The notes under the pieces: model-generated
What the model saw: only the letters and a program-made list of their open reading frames with translations
Database searches by the model: none
Told to the model about the DNA's origin: nothing
Part shown: positions 41,755 through 50,348 of the stretch, piece after piece
Layout: each line of letters starts with the position of its first letter
Position numbering within the stretch: position 1 is the first letter of the stretch
Assembly (NCBI GenBank): GCA_049578985.1
Contig: JBAUMZ010000198.1
Span: 59,360-123,359 of the forward strand
Source: TH5896 sp049578985
Lineage (GTDB): Archaea > Thermoproteota > Nitrososphaeria > Nitrososphaerales > Nitrososphaeraceae
Direction of reading: 5' to 3'
Length of the DNA stretch: 64,000 nt
Made by a program: the position numbers and the translations under genes

Positions 41755-42360
41755 ATGAGTGGAAAGGAACAAGCAAATCTGCTTTTATTTAATAAGTGGG
41801 ACACAAGAAAGTTAGAGATCGGCGATATTGGCCTTCAGAAAGTAATATCGTTAAAACCCTCCGTTATTCCCATCACCTTCGGACGACATGAACATCAACG
41901 ATTGAAAAAATCTGAGGTTAACATTGTGGAAAGACTCGCCAACAAGTTGATGCATTTTGGAAAAAGATATGCGAAAAATACCGGCCGGATGGGAGGTAAG
42001 AAAGCAAAATCTTTGAACGTGTTAAAAACTGCTTTTGAGATAATATACCTAGAAACAGGCAAGAATCCACTAGAGGTATTTGTGAAAGCTGTAGAGAACG
42101 CATCTCCTAATGAAGACACTACCAGGATCGTTTACGGAGGGGTGGTCTACCACGTTTCCGTTGACGTGGCCCCTCTAAGGCGTGTTGATCTTGCACTTCG
42201 TTTTATAGCTGAGGGGGTTAGAGAATCAACTTATTCTAATCTACAAGCCATAGAGGAAGCTCTTGCGAAAGAACTTATTTTAGCTTCTGAAAATGAAATG
42301 GCCAGTCACGCTATAAAAAAGAAGAACGAGCAAGAAAGAGTAGCAATGGCATCACGATAG
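41755..42360 (+). CDS. rps7: 30S ribosomal protein uS7
   Basis: A 201-residue protein that nucleates assembly of the small-subunit head. It has NIVERLANKLMHFGKR, GKKAKSLNVLKTAF, NPLEVFVKAVENASP and ALRFIAEGVRES. The archaeal N-terminal extension is present, and a Lys/Glu/Arg-rich tail ends the protein. It closes the polymerase/ribosomal operon; elongation-factor genes that often follow are not here. Confidence 0.96.
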   Translation: MSGKEQANLLLFNKWDTRKLEIGDIGLQKVISLKPSVIPITFGRHEHQRLKKSEVNIVERLANKLMHFGKRYAKNTGRMGGKKAKSLNVLKTAFEIIYLETGKNPLEVFVKAVENASPNEDTTRIVYGGVVYHVSVDVAPLRRVDLALRFIAEGVRESTYSNLQAIEEALAKELILASENEMASHAIKKKNEQERVAMASR

Positions 42361-42468
42361 CCTATTGCGTCAGTGCGTACAGAAAAGTAGCACTTTCCAA
42401 GATTGCATGTACGATTGAGTATTTAGGCTGAAACTTAAATAACAAGGATCCAGTGAAAATCAATATAA

Positions 42469-43605
42469 ATGAATGGTAAAGATGAATTCCTATTCAAGAA
42501 AAGCACCCTATTAAGTACTGGGGCAGGACGGGATATTATCAAGCAAGCTCTGTTGAGAGAAAAAGGTTACAAGCAGTTTAGTAAATATAGCCGTGAAACT
42601 GAAGAACAATTTCAGGACTTTACCAAACGATACTTGTTATCAATACACAAGCTAATCATCTCTGACCAAAATCCGTCTGGTTCTCTTAGAAAATTCTCAG
42701 AAGAAATAGGATCTTCAGAGATGGTTCTTGACGACTCTAAAATACAAGATGTCATGGCGAGAATTTCTCGACCTGAAATTCTTGCAGACAGAGTGGAGCG
42801 TATTCTAAATTCCAATTTTGTCTTAATGACCTTCCCTGTTCTAAATGCATTGTTTGATGGGGCAGCTGCATACTTTCAAGAAAGCATTAGTTCTGAGGTT
42901 AGAACTACAATCATAGATGGACACATTATCGCGATTGATCTTAGCGAACCCATGGACAGAATAATTGACAGGGATGAGGACTTGGATTATTTGGACGATT
43001 ACAAGCTAATGAACCCGTATATACTTGAGGTTGCAAGACAAAAGATTTCCGTCGGAGGAGACGCAGTACTTAGATCATTTGAGGAAGGCTTCAAGGATGC
43101 TAGGGTTGGACAGTACATTGATCTGAGACTCAAAGCGAAGCCTGAATCTGTCACAGATGAGAATATGATGGGTTGCTACAAGAAGTATCGAGCTATTATG
43201 GGCACCGCGGCTAGAAATATGGCTCTTGATAGGAAACCACTTGGTGAAATCTATCATTTGGGTATGGCAAAGGCCAGTGAAGCTGTAGGCTGTGGAAACG
43301 AGATCCAGGATGCGATCAGAAACGGATCTATAAAGATTCCATCTTGGCCGCTGTACTACAGCATTATCACTGGGGACGTACAGAAAGCATTCGAACTCAC
43401 GATGAGAAAAAGCTCAACCTACTTGGACGAGGCAAAAATCGCTCTTGATATGCTCCCGCATGAGTATATCTATAAACCGTTCTTAGAATTCCTTTTCCTG
43501 TACGTCAACCATTACAATCAATATTGGTTCAATGAATTGAATAAGAGAGATCTCTACGCATTGCTACAGAAAAATCTAACATTGAACGACCTACATAGAA
43601 AATGA
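42469..43605 (+). CDS. Conserved-looking hypothetical protein
   Basis: A 378-residue, mostly helical, soluble protein of unknown function with an ATG start. It has charged helices throughout, an acidic DRDEDLDYLDDYKL patch near 165-180, and no Cys-rich, nucleotide-binding or membrane motifs that I recognise. A TATA-like CTTAAATAA lies about 35 bases upstream, so it is transcribed separately from rps7. Its position between rps7 and the carboxylase operon gives no clear functional clue. Confidence 0.7.
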   Translation: MNGKDEFLFKKSTLLSTGAGRDIIKQALLREKGYKQFSKYSRETEEQFQDFTKRYLLSIHKLIISDQNPSGSLRKFSEEIGSSEMVLDDSKIQDVMARISRPEILADRVERILNSNFVLMTFPVLNALFDGAAAYFQESISSEVRTTIIDGHIIAIDLSEPMDRIIDRDEDLDYLDDYKLMNPYILEVARQKISVGGDAVLRSFEEGFKDARVGQYIDLRLKAKPESVTDENMMGCYKKYRAIMGTAARNMALDRKPLGEIYHLGMAKASEAVGCGNEIQDAIRNGSIKIPSWPLYYSIITGDVQKAFELTMRKSSTYLDEAKIALDMLPHEYIYKPFLEFLFLYVNHYNQYWFNELNKRDLYALLQKNLTLNDLHRK

Positions 43606-43673
43606 AGGTAACACCTTTCTATTATTATTAAGAAGGTTTATTATTCCAGCGCCTATTTTATCTTCAAGCGGAA

Positions 43674-43886
43674 ATGTCTAGCGAGTACGAGAAGAATGTG
43701 ACAAGGCTTATCCAAGAAAAACTTGAAAAGTTAGAATACTTGAAAAAGACAAAAGACTCGGACAAATCTCAGGTACAGAGATTGGCGGACGAAATACAAA
43801 CACTTGAAGCTTTATTTGAAAATTATAACTTGGGAATGAATTATTTTCGGCGGGCGAAAGGCGGAAGATCAGGACTTAGGGAATGA
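43674..43886 (+). CDS. Small coiled-coil hypothetical protein
   Basis: A 70-residue protein with a heptad-like, highly charged helix over residues 5-50 (NVTRLIQEKLEKLEYLKK, then QVQRLADEIQTLEALFEN). It ends in a short basic FRRAKGGRSG tail. It probably forms a helical hairpin or dimer. It lies upstream of the carboxylase operon but is separated from it by that operon's promoter, so a link is not implied. Confidence 0.55.
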   Translation: MSSEYEKNVTRLIQEKLEKLEYLKKTKDSDKSQVQRLADEIQTLEALFENYNLGMNYFRRAKGGRSGLRE

Positions 43887-44040
43887 GAATTTTGCTCGCC
43901 TTTGTAAAGCTATCTGGTATGTTAAATATGCTGAATTTTTAGTCAAACTTATCATCATATATGGTCTTCTAGGACGCCGGGCTGCGGATCTCTGACAAAC
44001 GAAAATCTCCTTATAAACGAATAAGAGACCCTCGTAATTA

Positions 44041-44048
44041 TTTATATA
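44041..44048 (+). promoter_or_regulatory. TATA box of the acyl-CoA carboxylase operon
   Basis: TTTATATA sits only 16 bases before the first ATG (44064) and 28 bases before the second in-frame ATG (44076). Archaeal transcription starts about 25 bases after TATA, so translation probably begins at 44076 on a leaderless or nearly leaderless message. Confidence 0.5.
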
Positions 44049-44063
44049 CCTAATTCTTGGCAT

Positions 44064-45617
44064 ATGACTCAGGTCATGCACGAGGAGAAGATAAAAAAGT
44101 TATATCATATCAAGAAGCTGTCTGAGGAAGGTGGCGGGCCAGAGAGGATCTCCGCCCAACATTCCAAGGGTAAACTAACAGCGAGAGAAAGAATTAGCCT
44201 TCTATTAGATGAGGATTCTTTCGTCGAAATTGACAAGTATGTAACCCACAGGAATGATGATCCTTCGAGTAAGACGTATTTTGGAGATGGGGTATTGACT
44301 GGTTTCGGCACAGTTGATGGACGAAAGGTGTTTGTTTACGTTTACGACTTTACAGTGCTAGGAGGCTCGCTAGGTGAGATGGCAGGAAAAAAGATCGTCA
44401 AAGTTATGGATCATGCTCTTAAGGTCGGTGTCCCTATCATAGGAATTCTGGATTCAGGAGGAGCAAGAATACAAGAAGGTGTAATGAGTTTAGATGGTTA
44501 TGGGGATATCTTCTATCGGAACACCCTCGCATCGGGAATTATCCCCCAGATAACTGCCAGTATAGGTCCCTGTGCTGGGGGTGCAGTTTATTCTCCTGCC
44601 ATGACTGACTTTGTAATTATGGTGGAACAGATAGGGCAAATGTTTGTTACGGGACCTGAAGTAGTCCATGAGGTATTGGGGCAGGAGGTTTCATTTGAGG
44701 AGCTAGGAGGTGCAATAACACATGCCAGTAAGTCTGGGGTTGCTCATTTTGTAGCAAAAGACGAATATGCATGCATTGATAAGATAAAAAAACTCCTTTC
44801 CTTTATCCCACAAAACAATAGCGAATTTCCTCCAATAGTTAAAACAGGAGATGATCCAAATCGGATTGATTCTGCCCTTGCATCTATACTCCCTGAAAAT
44901 CCGTATGAGCAATATGATATGAAGGAAATAGTCAAATCAATCGTTGATGATGGAGATTTTTTTGAGATACACGAACTCTTCGCGGAGAACGTTCTTGTAG
45001 GCTTTGCAAGAATGAGCGGAAGATCCGTAGGAATTGTTGCTAACCAGCCATTGTATCTTGCTGGAGCATTGGATATTCATTCTTCCAATAAAGCTGCGAG
45101 GTTCATTAGATTTTGTGATTGCTACAACATTCCTATTGTTACCTTGGTAGATACTCCTGGTTACCTACCTGGAACCGATCAAGAACACAATGGGATAATT
45201 CGGCATGGGAGCAAGTTGCTGTACTCTTATTGTGAGGCATCTGTACCTAAGATCACATGCATAATAGGAAAAGCCTACGGCGGCGCTTACATTGCCATGG
45301 GGAGCAAGAACCTTAGAGCTGATATGAACTTTGCTTGGCCTACTGCTGAAATTGCCGTTCTCGGACCCGAGGCTGCAATAATGATAATCCATCGCCGAGA
45401 TCTCAAAAAATCTGAGGACTTGGCGAAAACCAAGAAGGCTCTTGCAAAAGAATACAGAGAAAAGTTCGCCAATCCCTATATCGCAGCAGAGAAGGGAATT
45501 ATTGATTTGGTAATCGATCCAATGGAAACTAGACCTATGATTATTCGCGCGCTTGATACATTATCCACCAAAAGAGAGACACATCCTTGGAAGAAACATG
45601 GGAACATAAATTTATAG
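44064..45617 (+). CDS. pccB: Acetyl/propionyl-CoA carboxylase, carboxyltransferase subunit
   Basis: A 517-residue carboxyltransferase that moves carboxybiotin's CO2 to acetyl-CoA or propionyl-CoA. The crotonase-like folds show GVLTGFGTVDGRKVFVY, LDSGGARIQEG, GPCAGGAVYSPAMTDF, the acyl-CoA oxyanion region DTPGYLPGTDQE and GKAYGGAYIAMGSK. Together with the next two genes it forms the bifunctional carboxylase of the thaumarchaeal 3-hydroxypropionate/4-hydroxybutyrate cycle. A second in-frame ATG at 44076 fits the promoter spacing better. Confidence 0.92.
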   Translation: MTQVMHEEKIKKLYHIKKLSEEGGGPERISAQHSKGKLTARERISLLLDEDSFVEIDKYVTHRNDDPSSKTYFGDGVLTGFGTVDGRKVFVYVYDFTVLGGSLGEMAGKKIVKVMDHALKVGVPIIGILDSGGARIQEGVMSLDGYGDIFYRNTLASGIIPQITASIGPCAGGAVYSPAMTDFVIMVEQIGQMFVTGPEVVHEVLGQEVSFEELGGAITHASKSGVAHFVAKDEYACIDKIKKLLSFIPQNNSEFPPIVKTGDDPNRIDSALASILPENPYEQYDMKEIVKSIVDDGDFFEIHELFAENVLVGFARMSGRSVGIVANQPLYLAGALDIHSSNKAARFIRFCDCYNIPIVTLVDTPGYLPGTDQEHNGIIRHGSKLLYSYCEASVPKITCIIGKAYGGAYIAMGSKNLRADMNFAWPTAEIAVLGPEAAIMIIHRRDLKKSEDLAKTKKALAKEYREKFANPYIAAEKGIIDLVIDPMETRPMIIRALDTLSTKRETHPWKKHGNINL

Positions 45618-45627
45618 AGGTGGATAA

Positions 45628-47148
45628 ATTACGACTAAGGCAATAAGCAAAATTCTGATTGCAAATAGAGGTGAGATTGCTCTAAGAGTTGTCCGTGCAT
45701 GCAAAGAACTGGGAATAAAATCCGTTGCAGTATTTTCTGATGAAGACACGCGCTCAGTGCATGTAAAAAGAGCCGACGAAGCATACAGCGTCGGACCAGC
45801 AGCGGCTACAGAAAGTTATCTGAATATGAAGCGAATTATTGAGATCGCAAAGCAATCAGGGTCAGATGCTATACATCCAGGATATGGGTTTTTGTCCGAG
45901 AACGAAGGATTTGCAAAGACTTGCAAGAAGAACGGAATAATATTCATTGGGCCTGGAAGTGAGGCTATGGAAGTCACCGGTGACAAGATGAAGTGTAAAG
46001 AGGTGATGAAAGAAGCCGGAGTACCATTAGTCCCTGGTAGTGACGGCGTGGTGGAGGATCTTGACGAAGCCGTTGCAATAGCAAAAGATTCTGGATTTCC
46101 TGTTCTCCTCAAATCTGCATTTGGTGGTGGGGGGAGAGGGATTCGCTTGGCCAAGGATGAAAAAGAACTGCGGCAAGAATACGAAATGGCCTCCGCCGAA
46201 TCAAAAGCGGCATTTGGGAAGGCTGCACTGTATGTTGAAAAATGCCTTGAGGGCATCCGCCATATTGAATATCAACTTATTCGCGATACTTATGGTAACA
46301 GCAGACACTTATTCGAGCGCGAATGTTCTATACAAAGAAGACACCAGAAGCTCATCGAAATGTCTCCTTCTCCCGTTCTTGATGCTAAAACTCGCAATAA
46401 AATAGGAGAAATCGCAGTTAGAGCTGTCGATGCCGTAGATTACGTTAATGCGGGGACGGCAGAATTTTTAAGGGACAACAAGGGAAATTTCTACTTTATA
46501 GAAATCAATTCCAGGCTACAAGTGGAACATCCAGTCACTGAATTTGTAACAGGGTTAGATCTTGTGAAATTGCAAATTTCGATAGCACAAGGAGAAAAAA
46601 TCCCATTCAAGCAGGAAGAGTTGGAACTAAGAGGAGCAGCTATTGAATGCCGTATAAATGCAGAAGACCCGTTCAACGAATTCTCGCCTTCCATCGGATT
46701 AGTTCCTTCATGCAATCTACCTTACGGGCCCGGTGTACGCGTGGATTCATATCTATACCCTGGTTGTATTGTATCCGGATATTATGATTCCTTAGTGGCA
46801 AAGCTCATTACCTGGGGCAACCATTTCGAAGAAGCTAGAAGGCGGATGATTAACGCATTAAACGAATTTGAAGTCGAAGGTGTGAACACAACCATACCTC
46901 TTTTCAAAACGATAATGAAGGAGGAACATTTCATAAAAGGAGAGTTGTCAACTGATTATCTAGAACGATATGCACTCTTGGATATGCTTATTAAGGATAC
47001 TCGGGGCTTGACATCTCAGACCCAGATTCCTGCTCTCGCTGCACTTTTGCTTTATTCAGAATTTATGCGGACGCCTTCGGTCAGAGGGGGTGATGTTCGG
47101 CCCTCCGAACACATGTCAGCATGGAACAGACAGAGAGGGAACTTTTGA
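45628..47148 (+). CDS. accC: Biotin carboxylase subunit, probable ATT start
   Basis: A subunit of about 506 residues carboxylating biotin with ATP and bicarbonate. The ATP-grasp domain has LLKSAFGGGGRGIRLAKDE, biotin-carboxylase blocks include YVEKCLEGIRHIEYQLI, and FIEINSRLQVEHPVTE is the catalytic loop. The invariant N terminus (SKILIANRGEIALRVVRAC) is encoded from 45646, but a TAA lies at 45625-45627. Between it and GTG 45757 there is no ATG, GTG or TTG. The only start with a ribosome-binding site (GAGGTG 45617-45622) is ATT 45628. Starting at 45757 would delete 43 conserved residues. It is coupled to accB by an overlapping TGATG. Confidence 0.88.
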   Translation: MTTKAISKILIANRGEIALRVVRACKELGIKSVAVFSDEDTRSVHVKRADEAYSVGPAAATESYLNMKRIIEIAKQSGSDAIHPGYGFLSENEGFAKTCKKNGIIFIGPGSEAMEVTGDKMKCKEVMKEAGVPLVPGSDGVVEDLDEAVAIAKDSGFPVLLKSAFGGGGRGIRLAKDEKELRQEYEMASAESKAAFGKAALYVEKCLEGIRHIEYQLIRDTYGNSRHLFERECSIQRRHQKLIEMSPSPVLDAKTRNKIGEIAVRAVDAVDYVNAGTAEFLRDNKGNFYFIEINSRLQVEHPVTEFVTGLDLVKLQISIAQGEKIPFKQEELELRGAAIECRINAEDPFNEFSPSIGLVPSCNLPYGPGVRVDSYLYPGCIVSGYYDSLVAKLITWGNHFEEARRRMINALNEFEVEGVNTTIPLFKTIMKEEHFIKGELSTDYLERYALLDMLIKDTRGLTSQTQIPALAALLLYSEFMRTPSVRGGDVRPSEHMSAWNRQRGNF

Positions 47149-47660
47149 TGGAGTTTAAGATAGCGCATCTAGAACAGCTCGTGAACGCAGAGTTAGTCAG
47201 TACCCTCGGCGAATCTGAGGCCATGGTCAAGATAAACCAGAGAGATTACCGTCTCAAGGTCCTGCGGTTTTCTGCAAATATTCTTGAATTTATGATAGAC
47301 AACTCTTACCACTCTGCGAAGATACTCAACTCTAGTACCTCTGAGGTGAAGCTGTTAATAGATGGAACTGAAATGAAAATAAATAAGCATTCTAAACTGT
47401 CAGAAGTTTTGGGAAAGTCGTTGTCTAAGATCTCACAGACTGCTGGAGTAAACAATTTGACCAGTCAGATACCTGGAAGAGTTGTTAGCCTATTGGGAAA
47501 GCAAGGTGACTCGGTAAACAAAGGGGACTCCATCGTAGTACTGGAATCCATGAAAATGCAGGTGGCAGTAAAATCCCATAAAGATGGCAAGATAAAAGAA
47601 ATAAAAGTTAAACAGGGAAGCACTGTATCCAGAAATGATGTCATTGCTGTTATAGAGTAG
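47148..47660 (+). CDS. accB: Biotin carboxyl carrier protein
   Basis: The biotin-bearing subunit. The C-terminal biotinyl domain carries VLESMKMQVAV, whose Lys is biotinylated, preceded by an SQIPGRVVSLLGKQGDSV strand. The N-terminal half is a linker domain seen in acyl-CoA carboxylase carriers. ATG 47148 overlaps the accC stop (TGATG), giving 170 residues. An upstream in-frame ATG at 47121 would give 179. The pccB-accC-accB order matches thaumarchaeal carbon-fixation operons. Confidence 0.9.
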   Translation: MEFKIAHLEQLVNAELVSTLGESEAMVKINQRDYRLKVLRFSANILEFMIDNSYHSAKILNSSTSEVKLLIDGTEMKINKHSKLSEVLGKSLSKISQTAGVNNLTSQIPGRVVSLLGKQGDSVNKGDSIVVLESMKMQVAVKSHKDGKIKEIKVKQGSTVSRNDVIAVIE

Positions 47661-47764
47661 TATTTAAAAAAGGTAACATTAATTCACTTCCGTTTTGTAT
47701 CCGCTACTTAGAGCTCGTACCTTTGCCTATTGCAAACCTTAACTAATAAAGTAAAGCTAACTAG

Positions 47765-48256
47765 CTATTTTTCCAAAGCAGATCTTATCTCATTGTAATT
47801 TGGCTCTACCAGCGGATTGTCAGATACCCAGCTATACTTAACTATACCCCTTTCATCCAGCACGAACACTGAACGTTTCGCAGCCCTATAACCCTCTAAA
47901 GAACCCAGGTTGGCCATTACTATGCCATATTTGTTTATGACTTCGCGCTTGTAGTCGCTAAGGATCGGAAAATTAAGATGTCTGTTCTCCGTGAAAATCT
48001 TGTTAGCAAACGGGCCGTCTACAGAGATACCAACAACTTGGGCTCCAAGGGATTTCAGCATTCCTAGTGAGTCTCTTAGCGCACACATCTCAGTAGTGCA
48101 TACAGGTGATTCTGCGGCGGGAAAAAAAGCGAGAACAAGCTTCTTGCCTCTAAATTCTTCAAGACTGCGACTTTTCATTTCAACATCAGGCAGACTAAAG
48201 CCCGGCGCTTCTTGTCCTGTCTGGGGAACTGAAACTGTTGATGATGTAGAAGACAT
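47765..48256 (-). CDS. Peroxiredoxin (Bcp/AhpC-TSA type)
   Basis: A 163-residue thiol peroxidase. The peroxidatic Cys53 lies in FFPAAESPVCTTEMCALRDS, with a second Cys at 58 as in Bcp enzymes that form an intramolecular disulphide. KYGIVMANLGSLEGYRAAKRS and FVLDERGIVKYSWV are the later family strands. It reduces hydrogen peroxide and organic peroxides with thioredoxin-like donors. Expressed from the minus strand, next to iscS. Confidence 0.9.
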   Translation of the reverse strand: MSSTSSTVSVPQTGQEAPGFSLPDVEMKSRSLEEFRGKKLVLAFFPAAESPVCTTEMCALRDSLGMLKSLGAQVVGISVDGPFANKIFTENRHLNFPILSDYKREVINKYGIVMANLGSLEGYRAAKRSVFVLDERGIVKYSWVSDNPLVEPNYNEIRSALEK

Positions 48257-48298
48257 GGATCAGACTATACTTTAGGACAATAAATTAATTTCGGAGTA

Positions 48299-49498
48299 TC
48301 AGTTATTTCGAAAGCCGGAATGTCTGCGAAGCTCCTTAATTGTCCCTTCCAAAGCCAAAACTACCCTTTCAACCTCATACATTGTATTCTGAAGACCCAA
48401 AGTAAACCGAAGAGAACCTTCAACTTCCAACAGGGATAACCCCATTGCTTTGAGTACATGAGAAGGCTTAGCTTCATTGGAAGAGCATGCTGCACCCGTA
48501 GACGCCGCAATCCCGTGCTCATTCAGTTTTACAATGATGTCTTCTCCTTTAACCCCAGGAAAGCTAAAATGAGCATTATTGGGTAGTCTTTGGTTTATCG
48601 AACCGTTGACATTGCATCTAGGTATTGTGGATAATACCCGATCAATGAGATAGTTTCTGAGGTTCTTAACATTACTCCAATTTTCAAGCAGGTTCGCTTT
48701 AGCGAACTTGCAGGCCTCGCCAAACCCAACTATACCATATACATTTTCAGTTCCCGATCTCAAGGACTTTTCTTGACCCCCGCCGTCGATCAAAGGGATC
48801 AACTGGTCCCGGTCACGGGCATATAAACCACCTACCCCTTTAGGTCCGTATATTTTATGGGAAGATAGCGATAACAAATCCACACCAAGGCGCTTGACAT
48901 CAATTGGAATTTTCCCCAAAGCTTGGACAGCATCACAATGGAAGATGGCTTCGGAATTTTCATGAGTTATTTTTGCTAATTCCCGAATTGGCTGAATGGT
49001 CCCCACTTCATTATTAGCCAACATAATACTTACGAGCATTACCTTATCTTTTCTTAGGATTTCAAGCAAAGATTCCTGCTTAACGATTCCTTCCCTATTA
49101 ACTCCCACAAATTTAAGATCGAATCCCTGAGCTTCTAATGACTTGAAAGGTTGAAGTACTGAGTCGTGTTCTATGCTACTTGAAATGAGAACAGTACCCT
49201 TGTTATCGTTGTTGATACCTAGTTTAGATATACTGCCCTTAATGGCTAGATTATTTGCCTCTGTTCCACCAGATGTAAACGTTATTTCATTAGGACTGCT
49301 TCCTACAAGGTGAGCTACATGACTACGAGCTTTCTCGATTGCTCTTGAAGTGCTGAAGCCAAACGAATGCTGTGAGGACGGATTTCCATAATGATTTCCA
49401 AGATAAGGAACCATTTCTTGGATCACTTCAGAAAGAACAGGGGTAGTAGCAGCGTTGTCGAAGTAGATCAAGTCACGGTCATTCATTGTCAACTTCAC
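48299..49498 (-). CDS. iscS: Cysteine desulfurase (NifS/IscS family)
   Basis: A 399-residue PLP enzyme releasing sulfur from cysteine as a persulfide. IYFDNAATTP is the N-terminal block, the PLP lysine is Lys215 in LSSHKIYGPKG, and the persulfide-forming Cys338 lies in STGAACSSNEAKPSH. The gene is 14 bases behind larE in the same direction, so in addition to Fe-S cluster assembly it may replenish sulfur for nickel-pincer cofactor synthesis. Confidence 0.93.
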   Translation of the reverse strand: MKLTMNDRDLIYFDNAATTPVLSEVIQEMVPYLGNHYGNPSSQHSFGFSTSRAIEKARSHVAHLVGSSPNEITFTSGGTEANNLAIKGSISKLGINNDNKGTVLISSSIEHDSVLQPFKSLEAQGFDLKFVGVNREGIVKQESLLEILRKDKVMLVSIMLANNEVGTIQPIRELAKITHENSEAIFHCDAVQALGKIPIDVKRLGVDLLSLSSHKIYGPKGVGGLYARDRDQLIPLIDGGGQEKSLRSGTENVYGIVGFGEACKFAKANLLENWSNVKNLRNYLIDRVLSTIPRCNVNGSINQRLPNNAHFSFPGVKGEDIIVKLNEHGIAASTGAACSSNEAKPSHVLKAMGLSLLEVEGSLRFTLGLQNTMYEVERVVLALEGTIKELRRHSGFRNN

Positions 49499-49511
49499 CT
49501 TCCCTGTTGTC

Positions 49512-50348
49512 CTATTTCACTCTAACTAGGCTTCCTTGTCTGTATCCTTTCATATCGACAGAAACGTATCTAAAGCCAAGTTCTTTGATTAATTGGTCGG
49601 CTTCTCCCAGTTTTTTGACGTCAAATAACCTATGGAGTTCAATATTTGCCACCTCAATCCGTGCAATTTCACCATGATCTCTTACTCTGACTTGTTCTAC
49701 TCCAAAGATCGTCTTTATTATGGATTCGGCCTTTTCAATCCTAGAAATCAGAGAATAAGTTATTTCCTTTCCATGCGGGATTCTAGAGGCTAAACAAGAA
49801 TTTGCTGGTTTATTGGAGACAGAGAGTTTGAAGTATTCTGCGATTTTTCGAATATCGGACTTATTTAGGCCAACTTCAAGTAAAGGATGTCTTACACCCG
49901 CCTCCTGCAATGCTATAATTCCGGGTCTATGATCTCCTAAATCATCTACGTGTGTTCCATCAACAATACTCCTGGCTCCTGTTTCTTTTCCTTTGGAAAG
50001 AAGATGGAGTGCCAGGTCCTTTCGACAGTGATAACACCGAGCATTGTCGTTTCTTGCGAAATCTTGATTCATAACCACATCATACTCTACTATTTCATGC
50101 TTAATCCCTAGCTCCTTAGCTACCATGATGGCACTTTTTAATTCCTCCTCCGAGGTAGTTGCACAATTCGCTGTCACCGCCATGGCTTTCTGGCCTAATC
50201 GCATCTGAGCAGCCAATGCTACGACAGCACTATCTACTCCACCAGAGAGGGCAACTATTACATTTTCATTGATCGTGCTGAACCATCTGAGCAACAGATC
50301 GTATTTTTGACCTGACCCGTCAAGTTCGCGAATAAAATTGATGTCCAA
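49512..50348 (-). CDS. larE: Sacrificial sulfur transferase LarE (nickel-pincer cofactor)
   Basis: A 278-residue PP-loop ATPase (SGGVDS at 35-40) that adenylates the carboxylates of the pyridinium precursor and donates sulfur. The donor is expected to be Cys185 in PANSCLASRIPHG. Only this Cys is present in that region, so it resembles the single-cysteine Lactiplantibacillus-type enzyme that gives up its own sulfur, not the three-cysteine Fe-S type. Cys105/Cys108 (RCYHCRKDL) are family features. It overlaps larC by 29 bases and is followed by iscS. Confidence 0.92.
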   Translation of the reverse strand: MDINFIRELDGSGQKYDLLLRWFSTINENVIVALSGGVDSAVVALAAQMRLGQKAMAVTANCATTSEEELKSAIMVAKELGIKHEIVEYDVVMNQDFARNDNARCYHCRKDLALHLLSKGKETGARSIVDGTHVDDLGDHRPGIIALQEAGVRHPLLEVGLNKSDIRKIAEYFKLSVSNKPANSCLASRIPHGKEITYSLISRIEKAESIIKTIFGVEQVRVRDHGEIARIEVANIELHRLFDVKKLGEADQLIKELGFRYVSVDMKGYRQGSLVRVK

